64,000 nucleotides of DNA from Tetrapyrgos nigripes (GCA_013368315.1 JAACJM010000018.1:248001-312000), one strand, 5' to 3'; shown: positions 43,819 to 57,192, numbered from the stretch's first letter. Numbers and translations are program-made. Notes: generated by a model from the letters alone, not told the origin.

Positions 43819-44509
43819 TCAAGGAGCAGCGAAGGTAAGCTTTTTGCCGTCGTCTTCATTCTTTACCACATTACCAACGTATGCCCACTGATTGGGACGT
43901 GTAAGCATCGAAGATGTAGATTACTGAAAGTCTAGTACGCACATTTAAGTATCCTCCATCTCCTTCTCTGATAAATTGACCAGATTCCGCAGAGTAAATT
44001 TCGTACCTGTGCATGTGGACGTCAGGACGGTTGTATACACCTCTGGTGATGATGAATACTATACCCAATAGTTCCTCCTATCTTGATATCGAACTCTTTA
44101 TGAGTATGGTTCCAGTCAGCACCCTGCTGTCCGTCCCAATGGGTTTCGTGTTTAGTGTGACAGACGACATAATTGTGAGAGGAATCCTGCTTGTTCATTT
44201 CTGATACGAGAGCCTGAGTGAATTGACTTCGGTCCTGCGGACAATATGCAATGTTAGGAAGAGTAAGCCAGCGAGAATAGGATACCTCACCTCTTTATCT
44301 TGCTGAATTGCGCCGATGAGGCCTTGGATTGCTTCAACAGCGAAATCCACAATCTCATCTATTCCACCTTTCCCGCCTTTCCTGGTCTCCAGATTTTGTG
44401 TAACATTCCCAGATTCGTTATCATATTGGTGAGTGGGGACCGTGGCGCATATAACAGTGGTAGCAGTCAACGCAGCGACTGCAAAGGAGAGAGAGGTGAA
44501 TAGCATCAT
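43819..44509 (-). CDS. Small secreted protein of unknown function
   Basis: Exons 44291-44509, 44065-44234, 43943-44006 and 43819-43887 give 173 residues, all phases consistent. Signal peptide MMLFTSLSFAVAALTATTVICA, then a short linker, GGIDEIVDFAVEAIQGLIGA, and a conserved C-terminal part: SQFTQALVSEMN, YVVCHTKHETHW, DWNHTHKEFDIKIGGTIGYEIY, ESGQFIREGDGGYLNWAYVG. The HETHW...DW-H-H pattern and GDGGYLNWAY ending look like a defined extracellular domain seen in other fungi, but I cannot name it. The junction IGG-TIG / YEIY skips a 58-nt intron that would otherwise insert RGVYNRPDVHMHR. An extracellular or cell-surface role is likely from the signal peptide. Confidence 0.75.
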
Positions 44510-47500
44510 GACAGTGCTTGAGAGAGACCGAGCAGTCAAAAACGAAGAAGGGAAGTCTGGCAGAGGTATGGATCGGGAGAGATCGTGAATCAAGAAAGAC
44601 CGGGAGGAAAGAGGGTATCACTGACTAGACCAGCTAGGTGATGGTCTTCGCAGTCAATCTTTGCGGAGTATATATACATCGCTGTTGAATTTTTTTACTA
44701 AATGAAGAAGTGGAGGTCTACTAACTCCTACAAAAGGCACTTCAAATGAGTTGGTTGCCACAAGGGTACTGCCATCTTCCTCTCTAATTTGGCTGGCGAC
44801 CAGTGCAGATGATTATCCACTCCTAAACAACACGACGAGCATTTACAGTGGGTAAGGAAGGAATTGAAGGTACCCTGGGCCGTGAAACTCTCAGCAATTG
44901 TCAATCTTAAGCTCATCTATAGCTTGACGATGATCCATCTTCTGAAGTCCTAAAATGCATGTGAATGTGTGAATGAGATACTCGTCCTCCAGGACTGACA
45001 AGAAATCTTACCGTGACTACACCAGCGCAGATCCGAACTGCTCCTCAAGCTGACAGGCATCTCCCCACTTCAATGACATCAGACTTGCCCAGATGGCAGT
45101 TCCTTCATAATCCCCAACCTGTTCGTTGATTTAGACATCGAAAGGGGCAAACAGAGGTAAACTGAGAAAATCAAACAGTTCAGACGTACACGCTGGCTTT
45201 CTGGAAATGTGGAGAAGTAAGAATACCTCTATTCATGAAACTGGGTCTACATAGTCAAGCTACGCAAAACAGTCAAATTCGCACATCGTAATGCGACCGA
45301 AAAGGGAACCCAAGGTAACGAGCAAAGAACGATGACAGCCTACAACGAAAAGAAAAAAAGAAGTTGGACATTAGAACCAGCACCAAGGAGCCAAACGAAT
45401 GGGAGACATACTAGGGCGATTCGCTGGGGCTAGTATACGCCTACTCCACGCAGTACTCCACGCAGTACTCCACGCAGCACTCGCAGCACTGGCACACTGA
45501 TCGTGAACAGTTTCTGCAGTAAAGGAAACAATTATCGTCTCCATGTCATGGTAAAGCACAGCGTCCAAGTAGCACGCCAACGACAACTATAGAGAAAGGC
45601 GAAGAAGGATGACGTCATTCCTTGAAATGTTGAAATCCTTCCGACGACTAGGAAAGTCATCCTCAACGTACAATAACACAGGGATGTGCGCTTGACGTAG
45701 GGAGAGGAATGTATATCAAGATGCATTAGCACTGCTCCCACCGGCAAAGTATTCGTAGCGTAAACGCTAGGACAACGAAATGTCACCATGGCAGAGGCCA
45801 TCCACTCCTCGAAGCCAGTGATCAGACTCTGGACAGCCATTGATTGATGGTGATAGAAGCTGGGAGTACTGAGGAAGGTTCTGGCCTTGAAGACTCAAGG
45901 CCTGAAGCCTGCCAGTGAAGCCGTGCTGCGTGGATGCGTCAGAGTCACGGAGTGGTATATCGAGGCTGAAAAGGTGAAAATGACCGAAAAAAAGAAAAAA
46001 AGAAAAAATAATAATATGGACGTCAGGACCAAGCAGCGACGAGTCAAACGAACTATAAACATACTAGGGCTATACGTCTACTTCACGCAGAAATCTCGTA
46101 CGCCAATCCTAGACTGTTTCCCAATCCGCAGTAACGCAAACAATCCTCGTCGTCATGCCATGTCAGTGCACAACGTTCAAGTAGCATGCCAATAACAACC
46201 GGAGAGTAAGGCGAAGACGGATGACACCATTCTCAGTGGTAAAGGCTGGACTACTGATGATGACTCTGATCTCAAAGGCCTGAGACCTGAAGCCTGCCGG
46301 TGAAGTCATGCTAGGCAGATCCGTCACAGCCAAGGAGACATACGGCAGTGAACCCCAGTCGACAACCACGGCATCATCACCATGACTAGTAGCCTATGTA
46401 TATCATTCCAGTAGCAGTCTTAGTGGATTGCAGAGTCGGTGGGCTCTGCTCTGTTAAGCGGAACAAGCGCCATAACCGAAACATGAAGGTGATGGGGACG
46501 ATGAAGCTGACTATGCCTAGTATCGGGGTATAGCCGTAAGATTGTTGCGACGTTTCAGGACGGAGAAAAGGTGCAACTAGTCAACGGCGAGCTCTGCTTG
46601 TGGATAGGGAAGGGCGACCAACGGGTACAGTCAAGATACTGAAGGAAGATGATGACATGGAAGATGCAGAAGCGGAGGGCCGAGGCGGTGGTCAAGGATT
46701 TGGTTTGCGAACGGGGTTTGGGAAGAAAGGTTTCGGATCTGCTGAGTCCTAATCAAAGTAAGGACAATTTGGAACGCTTCCAACGAGACAGAAAGCACGC
46801 AGACGGTGAGAGTCTGTATCAGTGAGGCTGCCCCGCTCCAAAGGTGTACTGTTGGAGAGAATGTTAGCCAACGGAAAGAGGAGAAACTGAGCAAAAGACG
46901 AAGAAGTCTACGAGGAAAAACAGTGAAATGACTAAGGTCAGAAGTACTCACCTCCTTATCAATGGACCGAGCTTCTCCTGAATGAAAATCCCCGCAAATC
47001 TTAATTATACAGACTCGGCCTCAGAAGAAGACCTCTCAGACACAGCGTCAGCTCGAGTTCTATGCGTCCTCGAGATCAAAGATTGTAGTTTGCTGCCTAA
47101 GAAACTGAGGAGAGCCAGTTGTCTTCACTAAGAGGGAATGAGCACGTTATTTGCATAATAAACAACGCGTACTTGACTCGGTGATACGATGAAGTAAAAA
47201 TGTTTGGTGACGCATACGAAATGCCATGGGCCAGTTTGCAGTGCACGTTTCCGCAACTGTAGAGCTTCCTGAGGGTGCAGACTGAGGTTCTTGTTCCAGT
47301 TAATGATTTTCAACGCGTCTTGAAGGAAGAGGAAGAGAAATAACCGAAGACCATGTACTGTGTAGACGGAGGACGAGGCAAAGGAGTGTTTCCAACTCCG
47401 TTTGGGTCACGCCTATCACATGTATTCCAGGCGCGTCACGTCGCGTCTTCAGCTATATTCAGCCTGGGTTTTCAGCTCGAGATATGTGAAGATGGCTGAG

Positions 47501-48398
47501 CATATTCTGCAGTGAACTTGGCGTTGGACCTTGAAAACATTATTACATAGTAGCACGAAGTACAGAATACCAGTACAGAGAACGCAAAGGACGTACAGTA
47601 ACGAAAACGAAAAACAATCCCAGATGTGTAACTAAACTAAAACGAACATAAATACAAGTCCAAAATTGAAAGAGCATTCCAGACATGGTCCAAAACATGA
47701 TGCATGATGCTTGGAAGAAGTGTCCATTATCAAAACCAACGTACGCGTGAAAAACGAAAGAGAAAAAACAATCTAGGACAAAGGAACGATGTAACGAAGG
47801 CATAAAATTTTTTGAAAGACAATCATCAAGTTGGACCTGCAGAGAGGGGCGGTGGATGAATTGAAAGCGTTTGAAAGAAGTAAAGGGTCTGTCAGCAGCA
47901 AAAGAAACGAAAAGCGCGAAAACGCAAAGGAAAGACAAGTTGAAGCTGTAATGAGGGGAAGGTGAGAACCACGCAAAGGCAGGCAGGTACAGCCTGAAGG
48001 AAAGTCCCGTTGCACCTCCAGAGCAACCATCTGAGCACCATTTACTCCAGAAGATGTGGACGTGGAGACGACTGAGCGTCATGAGATATGACAACCAACC
48101 AGTCGCCGGTATGTTAGCATGACGGTCAAACGCATCCAGAAAGGACGGGAAAGCCATCTGGGTGACACGGTGGTGCACATCGACCCGCCTCACTCTATGT
48201 CTATGCAGGAGTGAGCGCAAAAGTCAAGGTTGCCGGGTCAAGTTGAGCGGGTCGTCTCATCTTCCATACATCCCAATTCTCTATCACGCCGAAACCTCCA
48301 TCTCATCCCCAAAAACCACCCCATTCCCATTCCCATCCTTCTTCGCCCTCTGAAGACCAGACACATCCTTCACTTCAGGCTGGGCTTTGCGTTCGCCT
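44510..48398. other. Intergenic with a diverged direct duplication; no gene seen
   Basis: Between about 45385-45960 and 46040-46340 the same series of words recurs in the same order (ACATACTAGGGC, CGCCAACGACAAC-like, GGATGAC, CTGAAGCCTGCC). A TACTCCACGCAG unit occurs three times at 45443-45478. Open frames on the minus strand follow the duplication and show no domain. The 47540-48398 part is probably the 3' flank of the GT90 gene. Confidence 0.5.
45385..46340. repeat. Diverged direct duplication, about 0.3-0.5 kb units
   Basis: Unit 1 at about 45385-45960 and unit 2 at about 46040-46340 align in the same order with indels; unit 2 lacks the 12-bp triple repeat of unit 1. They are diverged enough to be old. 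They may be a dead gene pair or copies of a non-coding element. Confidence 0.55.
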
Positions 48399-51300
48399 TC
48401 ACCGTTGCAGGTACTCAACATCAGCATCCGTGTCAACGTCGTCGTCGATGTCTATTTTTGTGTCTCTAGCAACAGCAACACCGGCAGCGTGAGCACCATC
48501 GGGAGTAGAGGCCTTCGACGACGATGAGGAAGAAGAGGAGGGTGCGTAGGTATCCTTAAACTTCGACACTACAGGATGGATGTACTGCATCTCTGTAGAG
48601 GTCCTGTTGGAACTCATAACGCGGGCGTATTCGAGGAAGAGCCTATAATTAGCGTAGAGTGTGTTAGCTAGCTGCTAACGGTGACCGACAAGGGACAACT
48701 GTGAAAGATTGAAAGACACAAAGCCCACACTGGCCGGAACACAGCCAACATAGCAAAAAGCGCGCAGAGAAAGAAGCTATAAAAAAGTCAAAACCACGAC
48801 ACCCACCTAAAATTATACGCAACCATATCCTCCCACCTCCAATACTTCAAACTCCACTCCTTCCCCATCTTCCCAATCTTCTTCGCCAACTCATCATGTC
48901 CCCCTTCCCCATTCAAATCTCCTCTAAAAAACACAAACGCATCCCACAAATCACTCAAATCAACCTGAACAGGAATATAATGAACCCAAGGCTGAATCCT
49001 CCTGGTCCACCACTCTGGGTAGATTGTCGCCTTGAACACTAACGAATTCGTCGTAATCAACCTTTTGAAACGAGAAGACCAAGCATTCCCATCGACGTCG
49101 AGCATGTATTTATAGTTGGTTTGACCGAGGAAGCCGACTGGGGAACGGAATTCGTAGAGACGGGAAAGCTTGGAGCAGATGGCTGGGCTGCAGGAGATGG
49201 GGGAGTGGTTTTGGCCAGTGAAAGCGATGTCGAGCATGGCTTGGGAGTAGCGTTGGCGAGACACGAGGGTGCCTTCGCCGATTGGTGCACCGAGGTTTCT
49301 AGCTTCCTTTTTCTTGGCTTCTGCTGCTGCTGCAGAATCCTTATCCTTATCCTCATTCGACCCGGACTTAACCCCCAAAACCTTCATCAACCCCTTGGCA
49401 GTACCTTTCACCCAATCCATCATCATTATTCTATGGCTCAAATGCCACAAAAACTCCTCAGAGTGCCACATCCCCGTATTACTTCCTCTCCAATGTAACC
49501 TTTCGTCCGTTTTCTCTTCCCATTCCACGTCACCCCCCATCCAGATATCTCTTGTCTCCTCAACAACCTTCGCAATCTCTACCATCTCTTTTACCCTTTC
49601 TTCCTCAGTCAGAGTCTGAGACATCTGAATCTTCAACCCATTCTCCTTTAAGATATCCTCCCTCAATCCTCTCTCCATATCCTTCACACTAACCCAATTC
49701 AAGGGGATAGCACTGATCACGTCATGATGCAATACACTTGGACTAAAGCTGAACAACGGCACAAGCGTGGTTTGTGGGACCGACCCATGGAAATATCGAG
49801 TAAATTGGGCATGTTGACGAAGGAGGTGGGGGTGGGTACAGGGAGAGAGGGTGGTTGAGGAGGAGTGTGTGTGGAGGAAGGTTTTTGTAGTGGAAGGAGA
49901 GTAAGAAGCGAAGGGAGAAGAGTGGGCAGAATGGGAAGAGGAAGAAGGGTTGTCACTGTCAGAGGAGAATTCCCGAGAGGGCCAACCGTCTTTGGAGTAA
50001 AAGTTGTAAGAGGGGTAGAGGTCCCAAGCGGGGGAGTCCGGTGGGCAAGCAGCGAGCCAGCCGTGGCTGGTGGGTTCGCGGGGAGGATTGGTTTGGAGGA
50101 AGGCTATTATCCAGAAGCAGGGATAGCGAGAGAAAAATGAAAGAAGGAACGAAGAAAGGAAGGAAGGAAGGAAGGAATGCAATTAGCTCAGTTCGTCCTT
50201 AAAGATAAGAGAACGCATATAGTACTCACTCCTTCCCTCTCTTGCATACTCCAACGCCTTTTTCCTCAGACCCCAGTCTGTATGCATTGTCGGGCTATCA
50301 TGAGGAGAGAAAGTAGCTCGGAAAGGCGGGATCCATTGAGCAAGGTTTTCTCTCTCTTCCTCTTCCTCTTCCTTCGCCTCGGCTGCTGATGCCTTTTCAT
50401 CCCTCTTTGACTTCGGCACATGGTCGTCGTCCTCAGCCCACGCAGGCCCATAGCCCTCCAACATATCCATCATCCACCACCCCCCTTGCATCATATCATA
50501 CTGCGTACCCTCTTGTCCTGGTAAACTCCAATTCAGGAATTCCAGGCCTTCGTCCCACGTTGTCTTCCCAAATGTATACGTATCCACACCGACTACCTTC
50601 TCTTTTCTAAGCGCTTCTTCTGCAAGCTCCACCGGGTCAACACCCCAGTAATGTTCCAGGTCCTCGTGGATCTGATCATATTCGTCTGGGAGAAGTACTT
50701 CGTGCTTCTGAATATAATTCCACCATTTGTCAAAATTGACAGGAGGAGGTCGGTTATACCGTCTTTCGTACTCGATGACGGCTTCTTCTAAGGTCTTTGA
50801 AGCCCGTTCGTGTTTCATATCCCATTCCTTCTCGGCACGGGAAATTAGCTCTAGGATGGGATGGGTAGGAGAACGAGGGTTGACTTCGAGGAGACCGTTA
50901 GGGTTGTAATGATGGGAATGAAGGGTAAGCGAGTGTGAGAGCCAGGTTGTAGAGCTGTAACCTTTGCCATTGGACCTCGGTGCTGGCGCAGAGTCTACGT
51001 CGAGTGGATGGGACGGAGAATCCGGAGAAGATTCGGAGGTTTGGTACTGCTCACGGAGGAGTTGGGGAATTTTACGGAGAGTCTCTGTGTCGGTATCTTG
51101 GCCGTTGTTAAGAGCTGAGCCGTCTAGTTTTGCACCCTCGGAAGCTGCAGCATAACCCCAAGCAAAGTCTTCATCCTCGTCTGCCTTCTTATTCAAACTC
51201 TTCGCGTCGTGTAGAAGCGTTACACGCGAAGGTCCGTGACTATAGTTGAGCTCTGTTCTGGTCTCCGGCCTTGTAGGACTTCCGTTGTCCTCGGGCCGGA

Positions 51301-51469
51301 AATAGAGTGTATAGACGAGGACGGCACCAAGGACACAGAAGAACCACCTGGAGGTAGTATATCGCCAGATACGTCGACGACCAGACAGAGGAATGGGAAT
51401 GAAGGAGCGTGAGCTGAAGGACGGTTGGCGTAGGAGATGAAAGGTGCGTTGACGTTGCTGCAGCACCAT
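48399..51469 (-). CDS. CAP10-type glycosyltransferase, GT90 family
   Basis: Exons 50230-51469, 48807-50103 and 48399-48642 encode 926 residues. It is a type II membrane protein: short basic cytoplasmic tail, one helix (WFFCVLGAVLVYTLYF, residues 42-57), then a luminal stem rich in Ser/Pro. The family signature follows: EEAVIEYERRYNRPPPVNFDKWW, DEYDQIHEDLEHYWG, FRATFSPHDSPTMHTDWG, then ERLHWRGSNTGMWH, DIAFTG, YKYMLDVDGNAWSSRFKRL, NSLVFKATIYPEWW, YIPVQVDLSDLWDAFVFFRG and FRLFLEYARVM. Characterised members (Cryptococcus CAP10/CXT1-like) transfer xylose or related sugars in the Golgi to polysaccharide or protein; which sugar this enzyme uses is unknown. The Ser-rich tail ends in an acidic DIDDDVDTDADVEYLQR. 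The second intron (48643-48806) and first intron (126 nt) are longer than most here, so those junctions are less certain. Confidence 0.9.
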
Positions 51470-52790
51470 TGGGCAACTCTAGGATTGCTCTAGGAATGAG
51501 ACCTGGAGATGAAGAAGAGGTCGTGCTCGTCGTCTTGGACAACGAGGACAAGAGAGCTGTCGACGTGGGGGCTGTCAGCAACGATGTCCACGACGGAGGA
51601 AAAAAAGAAAAGGAACCAGGGCATCAAACGGCAGGACGCTTTAAGTACAATCACGAAATCACGAAGCTAGTGTTGATGCCGAAGAAAGCAGGTTTAAGCT
51701 CACGTAATCCTCGGAGGTCCCCGGCTTTTAATTTTGAAATTTGGACCCGTGCTCACGGAATCTCGGAAGTCTCTGGCTTTTACAGCCAGCCCTGACCAGC
51801 CCTGACCAGCTTCAACTCTCTCTCGATACTTTTTCAGAATGACCCCAGCAGTCTATGTACTGGAGCCAAAGGAAACTCTACCTTGTGCCTGTTCCGTCAC
51901 TCGTGTCGATTATGCGGCCTAACATACCCTCAATCCGAAACTTCTGTTCTATTAGCTCCGACGGAGGCCAAAAAAATCTCGACCAACGAGGACCAACGAT
52001 TGAAGGAAGACTCGGCAAAAGACACCCATTCACTTCATGTGATCCTCCTCCTGGCCTCCTCATGTTTCTAGACGTTGAGATATCGCCCCCATATTCCCCC
52101 AATTGCTCTGGAGTGTGACTCGCTCGGCATGCGAGGTACATCAATTTAATGATCCCCATCGTACCTTTGAAACGCCTAATTGGGCGCCGCCGTCATACGT
52201 TCATAGCCTATGCATATATCATTTGATGACCTCGTCTCCAAGTACTAGTTCGCTGAAACACTGACAGCTCATCCAAATCATGACCATTCCAGGACTGTCT
52301 TGGCCGATTCAAGACCGTCCAGGCACTGTTACAGTTCTGGTTGCAATTGATTATTGCAAGCTAGACAAGTTTCATCTCGCCGACCGGCCTGCCGACCTCG
52401 ACCACGGTCAACGTACAGCCTAATACCATGTATAGCTGTTGTCGAGCTGTCAACATCGAAATGATACAACCAGGCTTCCTACTACAAGAAGTTGATGGTA
52501 GGGATAATTATAGACTACTACTACGACGAGTCCTCTGCGTCGACTTCGAAAAGGCACGGGCCCTTAACACGATATCTATTTTGGCTCAAGCTCAAGCTCA
52601 GGCGCTCAGGCGCTCAGGCTGCTCTTTACCCTGGCAAAACCTCGGAGCATTTCTCATTGAGTTTTTCTCTGTATTTCTGCTGTCACTGAGCATGCATCAT
52701 TGTCTTCAATTTTACTGGCAAATGAAACCATATGCAATTCCTGGCAGTGGTAATCATGATGCATGATTCATGAAAGCCCTTTACGGTATG
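51470..52790. other. Intergenic; no gene seen
   Basis: Upstream of the GT90 gene, then unremarkable DNA. A short GCTCAAGCTCAAGCTCAGGCGCTCAGGCGCTCAGG simple repeat (in pieces) lies at about 52585-52620. No convincing frames. Confidence 0.5.
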
Positions 52791-54331
52791 TACTGTCATT
52801 GTATGTAGTAATATACCAACCCGGCTCCAATTCGAGAACATAGGTGGCATCTACCGCTATTTTGGACTCTCCGGCTCCGAGTCGACGAATGGGCAGCTGT
52901 TCATACCGACGTCCACAAGGCTGCTTACTCCGTTCGCTGTGGCCTGGACTCACCTAAGGATGTAATAAAGGTCTTTGCTGTTGGAAATGGAATTTCGCCA
53001 AGACAAGCTGGATACAGCCCCTCGACGTATAGGGGGTCATATGGTCTATATTTGAATTATTTTAGCTACTTACGGAGTATAAATACCGTAGTTACATCCG
53101 TTGTATCTTTACTCGTTTGCCTCTGGTACCAATACGAGGTCAAACGTTCTTTTCCCCCGCCTTTTCGTGCCACAGCGTATTTCAACATTTGCAATTCTAG
53201 TAAAAGGAAAGGGGCCAAAGAGCGTCAATTTGCATATCATGTGTCGTAATATCCGACCGCCATGGGAGTGGAGAGCGAGCGGCTTGGAGCGGGACAAGCG
53301 TGTGAGACTCAATCCAAAGACGCGGATAGGGGCAAAGTGGCCATGGAATGATTACAGTGTTACTGTATACGTATTACACGTTCTGGAGTAAGTATGTACT
53401 ACCAATACCCTTGTTGTAAGTAAGAGAAGTAACCCAAATAATAACCTTATAGAGATCCTTATATATATACTTGAAAGCCCTGGAATTCAGGATAACCTTT
53501 CGTCTAAATTGGTCCGTAATAATTCATCGTTTGGATCACTCGTTTACTGAGCGAGTTGACCGGTAAGTGCAGAAATGGGAGGTGAGAAGAAGTATTCTCC
53601 TCCTCGGGATACGACGAAATCTGTATAGCAATGTCAGTGTATTCATATGGTGAGATATGGAATGAAGCAAGACACGTACCGATATCAAGAGTGAAGAGAT
53701 GAGCGCTGTCAAGAGGATCTGATCCCGAAACCACACGATCACTGTCTGCAGGAGCAACAGAGGAAGCGCTAGAATCACGGCCAATGATTGGATCGACTCC
53801 CTAGATAATTCGGAGAGATTAATGCAAATGCGATGATGTCTGGAAGGCTGTAACTTACAGGACTGTTCAAATTGCCGGATAAGACATTCGCCAGAATCTG
53901 TCAGTAAAGATGCTACAACCGATTCGTACACACAAGACTTACATAGCTGCAAGAAAGGAGAAAGAGTAAGAATCCCACATCAAATAAGCAGAAGGAACAC
54001 AGGTCACTTACGATTCTTGCCGAAGAAAAAGTTGGCATTGTCAACCCAATTCTGTTGGATGAATCGGAAGCCGGTGTTGAGATCGGATTGGTAGGAAACT
54101 GGAAAGAAATGTAAGAATATTCCAGTAGACTCGACTCGTATATCGTCTACTTACCGAAAGCTAGACCACGTTCAAGCGAAGGATCGCTGCTCGAGGCCTG
54201 GGAAGCTGTTTCGGCATCCGTTACTAGAACAAATCCGAATCCATCATCAGCATCATCATCAAGATACTTAGTACGGGGATGGCAGGCCACGGCGAGGTCC
54301 ATGAAAAGTATATGAAAGCATGTCACACACC
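52791..54331. repeat. DyP-region segmental duplication, copy 1 (partner 62218-64000)
   Basis: From GTACTGTCATTGTATG at 52791, through CTGCTTACTCCG at 52920, the AAGTATGTACTACCAATACC word at 53391 and the last exons of the DyP gene, the order and spacing match 62218-64000 in the same orientation. Exons are best conserved; the flank has many indels. Confidence 0.85.
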
Positions 54332-55742
54332 TTCAGGTCCGTAAGGAATACCCGCTCGCATAATAGGCCTTACAACGCTCTCATTCGGAGAGAAATCATC
54401 ACGAGGGCGAGATTTTCTGATATGAGCAGAGAAGGGACACAATGTCTGGTTGGTGGTGATATCGAATCCAGGAATCTCGGGATGATCAAAGGTGAAGTTG
54501 TTGTTCCTGTTAGCATCGTTGGCGAGGTCGGTATCGTCATGAAGGGGAGCGAGATCAATGGGGGCTCCCTGGATCAATGAATTATGAATATATGAATAAA
54601 GGGACTCTAAAAAAAGCAAAGCAGCGAAACTCACACTCTTCCACCTTCCAATAAACCTAGCACCCAAGAGTTCAGCATTCTCTTCTGCCGTCAATCCAGG
54701 TACGTTGAGAGCATTGTCAACGAGATATTTGTCGAATTCCGGGACCTTTTGCTGTAATTGACGGAACGCGAGGAAGGAACCACCTCTGGCCCAATCCGGT
54801 CGAGTGGTAGCATCTTGGTCTTCACCGAGGAGAATGTTGCCTGCAGGGACTTGCATTTGGCCCGGGTGGATGTTGGGGGTGAAGCCGACGACGGCGGGTT
54901 GAGAGATTCCGTCCATGAAACCGAAGTCTGTAGTGAGTCAGTAAGCTATCAGTTGCTGAGTGAGGTATGAATATGACTCACGTTCGTGACCCTCTTGATT
55001 CCCAGGACGAGCAGCTCCTTGGAGACGATAAATCTCAGTGACTGAGTCACCAAGGGCGCTCTGAATACTGGCAAGCTCGTCGTTGATATCATCCACAGTA
55101 CCCGATGCCAAAAGCAAAACACCATGGATATTCGTCCCAGCGAAGCCAGGAACCCAGTTACCCGTTCCAGGATCACCCAGAGCCGTAGCGTCGGTGAATT
55201 GACCACCGGCGAAAGAAGCATCACCAAGATCGTCGGTGACACCAAGGGCGTCGAGTCCGGTCTTTGAGAATGCGATGTTTACAGCGGTATTGGGTGGAGT
55301 GCTCCCAGGGAGGAGGGAAACGGTGGGAGTGATCAATGGTGCAATGTCGGAAGACAGTTTGGATTTGAAGGTTGCTGCATCCTTGATACCGAAGAAGAAA
55401 AACAGTTCTTTGTTCTTCTTCATACCGATCCTAAACGAATGCGTAGCTTTTGAGTATATTCCATCGAAACGCATAAGAAGAAACTTACAAGATATCTCCT
55501 TGTACATCCGTGATGTTAAGGCCAGCGGCAGCGGCGGCGGCTTGAGCCACTCGTGCGCTGGGCAACGAAGGCTGAGCGTCAGGGTCTAGTGGCTAATCGT
55601 CAGGGTGGGCGCTTCAAACGCTACAAGGAAAGAGCGTACCGATGAGGAGAGGGCTATTCGCTCGTTGTTTATTAGCCTTGGGGGCAGCAAGAGCGGACTG
55701 GACCGCGAGACCAATGATCACAGAAATGAGAGAGACCTTCAT
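53544..55742 (-). CDS. Dye-decolorizing peroxidase (DyP), copy 1
   Basis: Ten exons: 55640-55742, 55489-55585, 54982-55430, 54635-54927, 54331-54568, 54155-54223, 54012-54098, 53859-53897, 53680-53800, 53544-53620. Signal peptide MKVSLISVIIGLAVQSALA, so secreted. A heme-binding ferredoxin-like fold follows: NITDVQGDIL, FFFFGIKDAATFKSKL, then GFMDGISQP with the GxxDG aspartate that assists peroxide cleavage, CPFSAHIRKSRPR with the likely proximal heme histidine, MRAGIPYGPEG with the likely distal arginine, and the family ending FVVSRGGEYFFSPPISALTGQLAQ. DyPs oxidise bulky dyes and phenolics with hydrogen peroxide. These exons total 1573 nt, one base over a multiple of three, so a very short exon is missing between 53898 and 54011; a conserved CTRT-GTAAGT motif there may be part of it. 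About 524 residues. A diverged partner begins at 63200. Confidence 0.9.
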
Positions 55743-57192
55743 GATGATCCAAAGATCAGGGAGAAAGAATTAATAGGTGGGAGAAGAAAGAGACCGAGAC
55801 GAAACCCTGGCTGGTAAGAGGGTAAGCGAATCAGGTTTTATACCTCTCGGTTCAGGTACCGCCATACCTTCAAGTTTGTCAGGCCCCAGCGTTCTGGGTA
55901 CCTTTGACAAGGGCGAGGTTGCGCAATTGCGCATCAATCAATTGAACTTCTCTTCATTTTTTTCCGCTATGAGAATGAGAAAGACATAGGAGTGAATCAA
56001 GCAGTTCAATTGAAAAAAAATTCGCCCCCCTTTGGGCCATTTCAGTAAGCATACACAGTTGCTGACATCTCCGATCAAAGCTCGACTATGTAAGAGTCGA
56101 TAGAATGGCTTTACATCCCAGGCCGGGTTAAGGTGTCCAGAAAGAATCCTTCTTGTCTATAGGTGGTCAGGATAATCATCATCTTGTTATGCAGAAAGCT
56201 GTGTGGCGTAACATGAAGTGTCAAGATTTAAATGACCAGCAGAGACATCGAGTCACAGTTATTGATTATGTTTGTGCCTGAAACCCTACTGCCTGTACTT
56301 GCCTTGCCTCAGAGTGCGGCATGAGCAAAAGGACAATAATAGCCCAGTGGGCCCGGGCAATTCCGCGTCCCGGGCAGTACTTCAGTCCTGGGAAGCAAAC
56401 GCGAATCATTGAGGCACGAATCCGTGAATGTCGAGAAAGGCGGTGTTAGACATAATCTCAAAATGTCCAATGAGAGCGGTTATTTGATAGCCAACTTCTT
56501 GTGAACCGTTTGGGGATACTAAAAGGTGATATTTTGAAAGGGAGAGGCCGGAGCTGAAGGCCTTGTCTTGGCCTTCAAGTCGAAAATGAATGGAGCTACA
56601 GGCAGCAATCAGAGTGAATAAGAGCCTCGATCGTGGATGTCAGAGACGAATCAGCACTTACAGCAGATAATGAATGTATGCTGACTATAGAAATCGACGA
56701 AGAACCTTAAAATTAGAGGGGTTTGGGCCAGCGGTCTTCGTAATCCTGATGGCAAGGTCATCTAGACCGAGAGACAACCGAAAGGGCGATTCAATCCTTA
56801 CGTAGTCACTGAGTAGTCATGAAAGCCGCCTCCATACATACTTGAAAATCAACGGCTTTCCCTGACCAGTGAGCCGTGACAATGCTGTGGCAATTTATGC
56901 GCTTCCGAGTCCTATATAATACACCAGCGAGTCGGTACCGCTCACGGCGACGGTGTAAGTACTCGTTTCAGATATGTCGATGTCGTTGTACAACGTAAGT
57001 ATATACAGAGCAGCGTGGATCATTTGAGTGGGTCGATGATCTATATATGGAGACAAAATAGTTGCAGGTAGACAGTTAGTACAGCTCATCAAGCCTTTGA
57101 GACGTATCCGCAGCTCCACTCACTCACGAAGTGTCAAAGCAGCAGCTCATGCCATCGTTGTGTTTCATGGATATGAATATCAATTGACCAAA
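55743..57192. other. Intergenic; no gene seen
   Basis: Upstream of DyP copy 1. CCCGGGCAATTCCGCGTCCCGGGCAG at about 56348 contains a small CCCGGGC direct repeat. Nothing else is supported. Confidence 0.5.

Noticed and set aside
47543..48220. Long open frame on the minus strand
   Set aside because: Lies just downstream of the GT90 gene on the same strand, is very rich in Phe/Leu/Ser, begins at a non-ATG codon and has no domain. It is most likely chance reading of a 3' flank.
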